Assembly (NCBI GenBank): GCA_910577215.1 | Contig: CAJTMQ010000077.1 | Location: forward strand, 1-6,598 | Source: an uncultured Eubacterium sp. | GTDB lineage: Bacteria; Bacillota; Clostridia; Oscillospirales; Acutalibacteraceae | Reading direction: 5' to 3' | Length of the DNA stretch: 6,598 nucleotides | In this document: positions 1 to 5,796 of the stretch, piece after piece | Layout: every line of letters begins with the position of its first letter | Numbering within the stretch: the stretch's first letter is position 1 | Position numbers and translations under genes: made by a program | The notes under the pieces: generated by a model | Databases searched by the model: none | What the model saw: only the letters and a program-made list of their open reading frames with translations | What the model was told of the DNA's origin: nothing

Positions 1-50
1 GTTACTTTCTTTTAGATAGAAAGAAAGTAACATCCCTCCGCGATAGCGGA
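1..50. repeat. Paired small hairpins, possible dispersed repeat edge
   Basis: Positions 1-12 (GTTACTTTCTTT) are the exact reverse complement of 20-31, giving a 12-bp stem with a 7-base loop. A second perfect inverted repeat follows: TCCGC (37-41) and GCGGA (46-50) around a GATA loop. Neither is followed by a convincing T-run, so they do not look like ordinary terminators. Two compact palindromes side by side in non-coding DNA fit a REP-like or small dispersed element, but the left end is cut by the window and copy number cannot be seen here. Confidence 0.45.
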
Positions 51-84
51 AATCTTGATTCATTTGTAAAAGAATATAAAAAAT

Positions 85-117
85 AGGAGAGTATTACACT
101 CTCCTGTTTTTGTTTTT
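85..117. terminator. Bidirectional intrinsic terminator after rsmE
   Basis: AGGAGAGT (85-92) pairs perfectly with ACTCTCCT (98-105) around a 5-base loop. On the plus strand the stem is followed by GTTTTTGTTTTT (106-117). On the minus strand it is followed by A and six T. It can therefore end the leftward ogg-rsmE transcript just after the rsmE stop codon, and also any rightward transcript entering from beyond the left edge. Confidence 0.8.
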
Positions 118-853
118 ATTCCAGATTTCCTGTAAGAAGCATAATTGCCGAAAGTGCGGCAACAGGTGCGGTTTGCGTTCTTAAAATTCTTTTGCCGAGT
201 GTTGCATTAATTCCGCCCTTTCGTGTAACGGCATCAACCTCTTCTTTTTCAAAGCCGCCCTCAGGGCCTATGAAAACAGCAACGGTCTTAATATCATCAT
301 TTATAAGGCTTTTAAGTGCTTTGCCGCCGCCCTCATAAAATAATATTATCAAATCGGCTTCACATGACTCAACGGCATTTTTAAAGCTTGTCATTTCCTT
401 AATTTCGGGCACAATTCCCCTGCCGCTCTGTTGTGCTGCCTCAAGTGCTATTTTACTGTATCTTATCTGTTTTTTCTTTGCCTGCTTTTCATCAGGTCTG
501 CTGATGCTTCTTTTTGTAAGCACGGGAGTTATTTCATAAATGCCAAGCTCAACACATTTCTGAATAATATCCTCCATTTTATCACCCTTGGGAACTCCCT
601 GATAAAGTGAAACCTTAATGCTTGGCTCACTGCTGCTTGCCTGTTTATAGCATACAGAAAGAGTAACACTGTCTTTCGTTATTTCATCTATAATGCAGCC
701 GTAATCGGTTCCTGCACCGTCACACACCGTTACCATATCGCCCTTTTTCATTCTGAGGCTTTTTGCAATGTGGCGGCTTTGTTCCTCGTCTAAAATAATT
801 TTGTCCTCAAAAGCGTAATCAACAAATAGTTTCTGCATAAGTTTTACCGTCAT
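116..853 (-). CDS. rsmE: 16S rRNA (uracil(1498)-N3)-methyltransferase RsmE
   Basis: This enzyme methylates N3 of U1498 in 16S rRNA on the assembled 30S subunit, using S-adenosylmethionine, in the cytoplasm. The 245-residue product has the usual family length and two-part build: an N-terminal PUA-like RNA-binding part (about 1-72, with SRHIAKSLRMKKGD at 26-39) and a C-terminal SPOUT knot domain (about 78-245). Family hallmarks are visible: KGDKMEDIIQKCVELGI (89-105), RYSKIALEAAQQSGR (131-145), IGPEGGF (195-201) and LGKRILRTQTAP (219-230), the last two forming the cofactor-binding knot. The start at 853 overlaps the upstream stop codon as ATGA, which suggests translational coupling. Met6 (ATG at 836-838) is an alternative start, because homologs tend to begin close to the equivalent of MQKLFVD. 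Neither start has a strong ribosome binding site. Identity is secure; the exact start is not. Confidence 0.95.
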   Translation of the reverse strand: MTVKLMQKLFVDYAFEDKIILDEEQSRHIAKSLRMKKGDMVTVCDGAGTDYGCIIDEITKDSVTLSVCYKQASSSEPSIKVSLYQGVPKGDKMEDIIQKCVELGIYEITPVLTKRSISRPDEKQAKKKQIRYSKIALEAAQQSGRGIVPEIKEMTSFKNAVESCEADLIILFYEGGGKALKSLINDDIKTVAVFIGPEGGFEKEEVDAVTRKGGINATLGKRILRTQTAPVAALSAIMLLTGNLE

Positions 854-1671
854 TTCAAATTATTTCTTGCCCAGTGGAAAAGATATTGCTGAGCGATTCC
901 CTCGTAGCCTTTAAAGCATTCAGGCAAACCATTCGGGTAGAATTCCAGCACCCTTTTCATCCATACGTCAACAGGAAAGCATTCAATAAACTGAAAACCG
1001 AAAAGCAGTGCACAGTTTGCAACCTTGATTCCTACACCGTAAATATCAAGCAGGGCAGCCTTTGCATCTTCAAGGCTCATATTTTTTATTTCATCAAGAT
1101 TAATTTTACCGCTTGCCACATCATCGGCAAGTTTTTTTATATATTTTCCTCTGTATCCTGCTCCCAGTGCCTCAAAATCTTCGGCAGAAAGCTCGCTCAA
1201 TACCTCTGCACTCGGGAAAGCGTGCCAGCCGACGCAGATTTCTTCTCCGTATGTATTGCAAAGCCTTTTTATGATTCCCTTAATGCGCTTTATGTTGTTC
1301 TGCTGACTGATAACAAAGGATACAAGTGCTTCCCAGGGCTCCTGATTCAGAATTCTTATTCCGTAATAGTCATCAATAGTGGAGGATAAAAGCTTGTCCT
1401 CCTTCAGTTTATCGCAAATGGCGGCATAATCTCTGTCTAAATCAAAATAGTTCTGCCATACATTGTTGAAATCATCAATTGATGTTTCAAGCACAAAGCT
1501 GCCGTCTGAGTCCTTTTTTATATTCAGGAATTTTCCGAATGCGGCACCGCTCCAGGAGCCGTTCTCCTGTTCTTCCCATCTGAACGCCTGTCCACAGTCA
1601 AGTGTAAGTGCAAGATTAAGGCATTGTATGCCATTTATTATAATTTTGCTTTCTTTTTCCGCAATTATCAT
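850..1671 (-). CDS. 8-oxoguanine DNA glycosylase/AP lyase, OGG1 type
   Basis: A base-excision repair enzyme that removes oxidised guanine (8-oxoG) from DNA and can nick the abasic site. The order of domains matches OGG1: an N-terminal OGG_N-like domain (about 8-105, with CGQAFRW at 26-32), then a helix-hairpin-helix glycosylase domain. NQEPWEALVSFVISQQNNIKRI (109-130) matches the human OGG1 stretch containing the NNN motif, and LGAGYRGKYI (169-178) matches LGLGYRARYV. The hairpin YGVGIKVA (211-218) carries the catalytic lysine, K216, equivalent to human K249; FPVDVW (232-237) carries the catalytic aspartate D235, equivalent to D268. At 273 residues it is a compact bacterial form. It is first in a leftward operon with rsmE. 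GGAG (1687-1690) lies 15 bases before the ATG, farther than usual. Substrate preference within the OGG family is inferred. Confidence 0.9.
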   Translation of the reverse strand: MIIAEKESKIIINGIQCLNLALTLDCGQAFRWEEQENGSWSGAAFGKFLNIKKDSDGSFVLETSIDDFNNVWQNYFDLDRDYAAICDKLKEDKLLSSTIDDYYGIRILNQEPWEALVSFVISQQNNIKRIKGIIKRLCNTYGEEICVGWHAFPSAEVLSELSAEDFEALGAGYRGKYIKKLADDVASGKINLDEIKNMSLEDAKAALLDIYGVGIKVANCALLFGFQFIECFPVDVWMKRVLEFYPNGLPECFKGYEGIAQQYLFHWARNNLK

Positions 1672-1686
1672 TCTTTGTATAATTTT

Positions 1687-1716
1687 CTCCTGCTTTTTTA
1701 TATGGAGATTATAACA
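1687..1716 (-). promoter_or_regulatory. Extended -10 promoter and distant RBS of ogg-rsmE operon
   Basis: Read on the minus strand, 1716-1708 spells TGTTATAAT, an exact extended -10 motif (TGn-TATAAT), with expected transcription start near 1701 and a leader of about 30 bases. There is no good -35 at normal spacing. A perfect TTGACA (1729-1724) lies only 10 bases away, too close to pair with this -10. GGAG at 1690-1687 is the only ribosome binding site seen for the glycosylase. Confidence 0.55.
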
Positions 1717-1786
1717 TACTGAATGTCAATAGTGAATATCAAAAATAGCAAAATAACTAAAAAAAATTGTAACTATTTGTAACTTT

Positions 1787-1966
1787 ACAAATTGTTGAAA
1801 ACTCTGTGTAAATTATTGAAAACTCAAAAAAATAAACAAAAAAATACTTTTCAACAATGAAAAATCACACGTTTAAGCGGTGTTTGGGGTGAGTTTTAAA
1901 CATTTTCCACAAAGTTTTCCACAATTTAAAAGTGTAAAAACGGATATACAAATTGTTATTGAAAAC
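1787..1966. other. Candidate DnaA-box cluster / origin-like region
   Basis: The gene-free stretch 1672-2077 holds the ogg promoter at its left end, the promoter and leader of the small-protein gene at its right end, and this cluster between. Two exact TTTTCCACA 9-mers (1903-1911, 1915-1923) fit the relaxed DnaA-box pattern TTWTNCACA and start 12 bp apart. Related 9-mers surround them: TTTTCAACA on the plus strand (1848-1856) and on the minus strand (1801-1793), TTTTCAATA on the minus strand (1822-1814, 1965-1957), and near-boxes at 1805-1813 and 1931-1939. ACAAATTGTTGAAAAC (1787-1802) recurs at 1948-1966 with a 3-base insertion. A very AT-rich tract (1741-1791) adjoins. GTTTAA (1871-1876) and TTAAAC (1896-1901) bracket a G-rich block. 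The layout resembles Firmicute origins, but no dnaA or dnaN gene is in the window. Function is inferred. Confidence 0.45.
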
Positions 1967-2028
1967 GGGTATCAAGTTAATTTTTATTGCAATTTTAACT
2001 AAAAATCATTTTTCCGGAATTGAATATT

Positions 2029-2034
2029 TATAAT
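2029..2034 (+). promoter_or_regulatory. Candidate -10 box for small protein-SleB operon
   Basis: A perfect TATAAT lies at 2029-2034, with an expected transcription start near 2041. The -35 position (TCATTT at 17-bp spacing) is poor. The box overlaps the ATG at 2033, which argues that this ATG is not the translation start and that the gene begins at 2078 or 2084. TGAATA at 2021-2026 resembles a forespore sigma-G -35 element, but the matching -10 is weak. Confidence 0.4.
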
Positions 2035-2077
2035 GAAAATTTCCAACACTATCTGTATAAATCTGAAAGGAATTTTT

Positions 2078-2350
2078 GTGGATATGATAAAGGGAGTTAA
2101 CAAACAGGTGCTTGAGGTAACAAATACGGAAAATCCATATTTTGAAAAAATAATTTTTTTTGTAAAGCCTGAATACAGCAGCGAAGATCGGGCAAAATTA
2201 AAAAAAGAAGCAGAAACTCTTGCCAGAACAGCAGGCAAACCACCCAAAAGCAGAAAAACAAGAAAAGAAATCCGCTATATAATCACACAGGCGGTATTGT
2301 GTTTGGGTGCAGGTGCGGCAATAACCTTTCTGCTTAATTTTTTAGTTTAA
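2078..2350 (+). CDS. Small C-terminally membrane-anchored protein, unknown function
   Basis: I do not recognise a named family. The open frame reaches back to an ATG at 2033, but AAAGGA (2066-2071) sits 6 bases before a GTG at 2078 and 12 bases before an ATG at 2084, so the product is probably 88-90 residues. In order it has a soluble N-terminal part beginning MIKGVNKQVLEV, with NPYFEKIIFFVKPEYSS next; a charged stretch rich in Lys, Arg and Glu; a basic segment (KSRKTRKEIR); and one hydrophobic segment of about 20 residues ending at the C-terminus (ITQAVLCLGAGAAITFLL). No N-terminal signal is visible, so a tail-anchored protein with its soluble part in the cytoplasm is likely. Its stop lies 22 bases before the preferred SleB start, so the two are almost certainly cotranscribed. 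The partnership suggests an envelope or sporulation role, which is inference only. Confidence 0.75.
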   Translation: MDMIKGVNKQVLEVTNTENPYFEKIIFFVKPEYSSEDRAKLKKEAETLARTAGKPPKSRKTRKEIRYIITQAVLCLGAGAAITFLLNFLV

Positions 2351-2372
2351 ATATCAGCTAGGAGAGATGGAA

Positions 2373-3080
2373 ATGACAGTTTATAAAGCGTTTCGTAATT
2401 TTTATATTTTTCTTATTGCTTTTGCGATAATCATAGGTGCAGGCACAGCCGGTCTTGTTGCATATGAGCTTTGTTATAAGGAGGATTCCGTTTATGTAAC
2501 GTCAAAATACGGCTCAACAGGTGATGAGGTAAAAAAAATTCAGAAAAAGCTTGCTGATCTTGGTTTCTATAAGGGCAGCGTAGACGGTATCTTCGGTCAG
2601 CAGACTCAAAGTGCCGTAAAAAGCTTTCAGAGAAGCGTTGGTTTGACTGCAGACGGTATAGCAGGCTCTGCAACTCTTCTTTATTTGGGTCTTGGGGGAA
2701 GCTCATCAAGCAACAGCACAACATACAGTGATGCGGATGTTCAGCTTCTCGGCAAGGTTATTTCTGCCGAAGCAAGAGGAGAAAGCTATGAAGGTCAGGT
2801 TGCGGTAGGTGCGGTTATCTTGAATCGTGTTGCTCACAGCTCATTTCCGGATTCAATCAGCGGTGTTGTATATCAGGCAGGAGCATTCTCCTGTGTTTAT
2901 GACAGCAACTGGTACCAGCCCATTTCAGAAACCTCAAAGCGTGCAGCCTTAGATGCTCTTAACGGTTGGGATCCAACAGGCGGTGCCATCTATTACTTCA
3001 ATGCATCAAAAACAAACGATGCGTTTATGCATTCCAGACCTGTTACAAAGGTTATAGGAAATCATAAGTTCTGCAAATAA
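2373..3080 (+). CDS. SleB-family spore cortex-lytic/cell wall hydrolase
   Basis: A peptidoglycan hydrolase of the SleB (Hydrolase_2) family; characterised SleB enzymes are lytic transglycosylases acting on spore cortex during germination. The preferred start is ATG 2373, because AGGAGAG (2360-2366) lies 6 bases before it but directly abuts the ATG at 2367. From 2373 the product is 235 residues: an N-terminal membrane segment (about 10-32), a peptidoglycan-binding domain (about 45-106, with YGSTGDEVKKIQKKL and DGIFGQQTQSAVKSFQ), a serine-rich linker (about 109-118), and the catalytic domain to the end. The SAEARGE motif supplies the likely catalytic glutamate (E133). NGWDPTGGAIYYFN and the closing IGNHKFCK are strongly SleB-like. 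No clear signal-peptidase site follows the hydrophobic segment, so it may stay anchored. The usual Bacillus partner YpeB is absent nearby; the small membrane protein upstream occupies that position. A vegetative wall role is also possible. Confidence 0.9.
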   Translation: MTVYKAFRNFYIFLIAFAIIIGAGTAGLVAYELCYKEDSVYVTSKYGSTGDEVKKIQKKLADLGFYKGSVDGIFGQQTQSAVKSFQRSVGLTADGIAGSATLLYLGLGGSSSSNSTTYSDADVQLLGKVISAEARGESYEGQVAVGAVILNRVAHSSFPDSISGVVYQAGAFSCVYDSNWYQPISETSKRAALDALNGWDPTGGAIYYFNASKTNDAFMHSRPVTKVIGNHKFCK

Positions 3081-3093
3081 ATTTCTATATATT

Positions 3094-3120
3094 AAAAAGG
3101 AAGGCATTGCCTTCCTTTTT
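3094..3120. terminator. Bidirectional terminator between convergent genes
   Basis: GGAAGGC (3099-3105) pairs with GCCTTCC (3109-3115) around a 3-base loop, and the flanking A5 (3094-3098) and T5 (3116-3120) extend the stem to 12 bp. The U-run needed for release exists on both strands, so one structure ends the rightward sleB transcript and the leftward ABC transporter transcript. Confidence 0.9.
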
Positions 3121-3138
3121 GTTATTGCTTATCGGGGG

Positions 3139-3184
3139 TAAGAACAATAAGGTACTGACTTTCTCACTGCCGGTCAGGTTCTTA
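3139..3184 (-). other. Possible post-stop stem-loop after second permease gene
   Basis: TAAGAAC (3139-3145) pairs with GTTCTTA (3178-3184), and CTGAC (3155-3159) with GTCAG (3173-3177), leaving a 9-base bulge on one side and a 13-base loop. On the leftward transcript the structure begins right after the TAA stop at 3185-3187. It lacks a U-run, so it is not itself a terminator; it could protect the mRNA 3' end or be chance. Confidence 0.3.
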
Positions 3185-4474
3185 TTACTTGATAATTCTT
3201 CGCTTATACCAGCCAGAATAAATTATCGGCAGTGATATTACTGAAAGCATAAAGCTCATAAAAATAAATGCAGTAAAACTGCTTCCTGCACCTATATCTC
3301 TGCCAAACCATGTGTATCCGAAATAAACGGATGTGCTGAAGTCACAAATAGGTATATTAACAGGAAGAGAATGAATAAATGCATTGATATTTTCATTTTT
3401 GAAGGTGAAGAAAAAGCCGAACAAAAACGGAATAAAAATAAGCAGAAGATTGATTCCCGATGCAACAAAAGATTTGCCGCAAACAGATGAAACCGCAAGG
3501 GCGGAAAAGCCAACCGCCAGCGCCGAAAGTGCAGAGAATGCAGTCATAACGGGAAAGCATTGCGCCAAAGTTAATACGATACCCGAAATCACTGCCGCCG
3601 AAGATGCATTTTTACCATTCAGCGTGAAAAATATGCCATAGGCACAAAGTGCACTTAAATTGAATATCACCGAAACCATTACTGCAAAAAGGGAAATTGA
3701 AACAAGCTTTTTCTGCAGTATTTTTTTTCTGCCGTTTTTTGTACATATTATAAGTGAATACATTGCTGTTTCATAATCGCTGCTTATTGCGGTAACGGCC
3801 GCAAGCGTAATCAGTATAGAAATGATTACCGGCAGAGCAGATGCTTTTCCTGCTTTAAGAAGCTCTCTCCATCCAAAGTCGGATGAATAAGTAACACCGC
3901 TTTCAAGCCTTGTTAAATTGCTTTGAAGCTCTGATTTGTATTTGGAAGGCAGCTCATCGGCGGTTTTCGCGTCAACACCGTCAAAACTGTTGAAATATGC
4001 AAGTGTTGTGCGGTATTCAAGTTCACGGAATTGTTCGGTTACGTATAAGAGGATGCAGTATTCTGCAAAGAGCCTGTCTGAAATCTGATAGCTTTCAAGG
4101 CATTTTATCTTTTCTTCCTGTTCCTTTGCGGATTCTGTGTTACGGTATATCTCATTGATTTTCCCATATGTTTCATCGGCAAATCTGCCGTAATATTGAA
4201 ACTGCCGTGTTGCAGGATCAATATAGTCATAGCTTCTGTCGTCTGCTTCTATTTCGGAAATTCGTTCTTCAAGAGTGTTAATATTATTTTTTGTAACTGT
4301 AATTTCACGAAAGGCATTTTTATCAAGGAATACAGCTTCATATGTATATAAATTTCCGTTTTCATAGCAGTTTTTGCTGTATGCGGCATAGGCAAAGGTC
4401 AGAGCAATGCAGGATATAAGCGTTATAAGAATAAAGCGGTTTAAAAACAGCTTTTTCAGCTCGTATTTTACCAT
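3185..4474 (-). CDS. ABC-2-type exporter permease subunit B
   Basis: An integral membrane subunit of an ABC exporter, predicted to pair with the ATPase encoded upstream. The 429-residue protein has one membrane helix near the N-terminus (about 13-33), a large polar domain (about 35-208) predicted outside the membrane, then about five further helices (near 211-231, 256-284, 295-330, 334-358, 399-420). A basic loop (CTKNGRKKILQKK, 244-256) would face the cytoplasm. It is a diverged paralog of the preceding permease: shared blocks include KYELKKLF at 3-10, SYDYID, SYQISDRL, the GVTY to GW segment near 193-202 and HSLPVN near 368-373. AGGAG (minus strand, 4487-4483) lies 8 bases before the ATG, and its first bases are the upstream gene's TAG stop. 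The gap is 11 bases, so the genes are in one operon. The transported substrate cannot be told. Confidence 0.82.
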   Translation of the reverse strand: MVKYELKKLFLNRFILITLISCIALTFAYAAYSKNCYENGNLYTYEAVFLDKNAFREITVTKNNINTLEERISEIEADDRSYDYIDPATRQFQYYGRFADETYGKINEIYRNTESAKEQEEKIKCLESYQISDRLFAEYCILLYVTEQFRELEYRTTLAYFNSFDGVDAKTADELPSKYKSELQSNLTRLESGVTYSSDFGWRELLKAGKASALPVIISILITLAAVTAISSDYETAMYSLIICTKNGRKKILQKKLVSISLFAVMVSVIFNLSALCAYGIFFTLNGKNASSAAVISGIVLTLAQCFPVMTAFSALSALAVGFSALAVSSVCGKSFVASGINLLLIFIPFLFGFFFTFKNENINAFIHSLPVNIPICDFSTSVYFGYTWFGRDIGAGSSFTAFIFMSFMLSVISLPIIYSGWYKRRIIK

Positions 4475-4485
4475 AAAACCGTCTC

Positions 4486-5796
4486 CTAATTGGATATTCG
4501 GTGCTTCCTCCAGCCAATATGAATAAACGGCAGGAAAACTGCGGTCTGAATAAGAGCCATCGGAAGAATAAGGCTTAGCTGGCTTGGCACATAAGTTACA
4601 CCGTCAAAATGTATTTCATAAAAATGGCTGTAATTAAAGCATAACAAAAGGGCATTAATCGGAAGGGAATCAAGTAAGATTGAAAGATTATTGTTGCCTA
4701 TATAAACAACAATAGGAATTATAAAGGGTGTAATTGTAAGCAAAAAGGTGATTAAAACGGCAGGTATAATTTTTGTGCAGCAGGCGGAAACGGCAAGAGC
4801 ACCAACGGTTATTGCAAATACTGCAATTAAATAAATTCCCGCCATAAGCATAAAGCACTCAAAATAGGTAAGTACTCTGCCGGATAAGAATATCTGAGAG
4901 GTTGTTCCGCCTCCGTCAAGAGAGAAAAAGCAGCCGAAAATAATCAGCAGCATAAGAAGATAATATAGGGTTACCGCTGCGGAAAAAATTCCTCCTGCAA
5001 TAATTTTATTTCGGATAAGTCTTCGCCTGCCATGTCTGCTTGCCATTATAAGTGCATCGGTTTTTAAATTATATTCACCCGTAAACATAGTTACTGCGGC
5101 AATGGCGGCAGCAACGGCAAGCACTGCAGGAATAAGCAGTGCACCCAAGTCGGTGATTTCGTTCCATGCATAATTTCTGCCATAGGTAATGCCGTTATCA
5201 ACCATATACTTATCTCTTAAATTATATCCCTGTGTGTAAATAGAGGTTGTTTTATCCTCGGCTTCAAAGCCGAATTCAGCAGGATCATAAGGCTCCCATT
5301 CTGTTTCTTTGAGAGCTTCGGGATAAAAATTTGCCATTTTATATGTAAAATCACTTATCATATAATGGAGAGCAGCAAATTCCGGGTAAAGCTTATCATT
5401 TATCTGATATGAATCAAGATGAAGCACTTCAGCATATTCTTCTTCTGTAAGTGTTTGTTTTCCTTTTATAAGTTCATTGATTTTTGCTTCAATTTCCGTT
5501 GTTTTAGATCCTTGCAGATAGCGCGAGTTGCCTCGTTTTGAAGTGTCCACATAATCATAATTATCATCATCATTTTTAATTTGATCATAGCGGGCAATGA
5601 AATCAAAAATGTTATCCTTTGTTACAGCTGTTTCGGTAACGGTCCATTTTTTCATAAGTATGGGTTCCACCCTCATACCTTTTTTATATTCACTGTATGT
5701 ATAAATTGCAATGGCAAGTATGACTGTGAAAATAACGGCAAACATTGCTATGACAAATTTGTTTGTAAACAGCTTTTTCAGCTCGTATTTAATCAT
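4486..5796 (-). CDS. ABC-2-type exporter permease subunit A
   Basis: An integral membrane subunit of the same exporter. The frame is open back to 5838, but the better start is ATG 5796 (MIKYELKKLF), preceded by an AAGGAAG site inside the end of the ATPase gene and matching the paralog's N-terminus; this gives 436 residues. The start overlaps the ATPase stop by 8 bases, indicating translational coupling. Layout: helix 1 (about 14-36), a long extracytoplasmic domain (about 38-216) with an acidic NDDDNYDYVD patch and SYQINDKL, then helices near 218-240, 266-292, 308-338, 342-366 and 404-428. A strongly basic cytoplasmic loop (SRHGRRRLIRNK, 253-264) may contact the ATPase. The second permease downstream has the same plan, so a heterodimeric membrane domain is likely. 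Family assignment rests on topology and gene context rather than a catalytic motif. Confidence 0.82.
   Translation of the reverse strand: MIKYELKKLFTNKFVIAMFAVIFTVILAIAIYTYSEYKKGMRVEPILMKKWTVTETAVTKDNIFDFIARYDQIKNDDDNYDYVDTSKRGNSRYLQGSKTTEIEAKINELIKGKQTLTEEEYAEVLHLDSYQINDKLYPEFAALHYMISDFTYKMANFYPEALKETEWEPYDPAEFGFEAEDKTTSIYTQGYNLRDKYMVDNGITYGRNYAWNEITDLGALLIPAVLAVAAAIAAVTMFTGEYNLKTDALIMASRHGRRRLIRNKIIAGGIFSAAVTLYYLLMLLIIFGCFFSLDGGGTTSQIFLSGRVLTYFECFMLMAGIYLIAVFAITVGALAVSACCTKIIPAVLITFLLTITPFIIPIVVYIGNNNLSILLDSLPINALLLCFNYSHFYEIHFDGVTYVPSQLSLILPMALIQTAVFLPFIHIGWRKHRISN

Noticed and set aside
874..1389. Plus-strand open frame of 171 codons antisense to the glycosylase gene
   Set aside because: It lies wholly within a gene with clear OGG1 motifs, has no ribosome binding site or recognisable domain, and its composition is that of an antisense shadow.
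1724..1729. Perfect TTGACA (minus strand) as the -35 of the ogg promoter
   Set aside because: It is only 10 bases from the TATAAT box, too close for a standard sigma-70/A promoter. The extended -10 explains the promoter better.
1975..2000. Inverted repeat AGTTAA ... TTAACT centred on TTGCAA
   Set aside because: The arms are only 6 bp in very AT-rich DNA, with a mismatched interior; easily due to chance.
2021..2050. Sigma-G-type forespore promoter before the small protein-SleB pair
   Set aside because: TGAATA at 2021-2026 resembles the -35 element, but the sequence 17 bases later (CAACACT) is a poor match to the expected -10, so it is not called.
1999..2247. Minus-strand open frame of 82 codons opposite the small membrane-protein gene
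   Set aside because: It has no ribosome binding site, is antisense to a gene with operon context and ribosome binding site support, and has no recognisable features.
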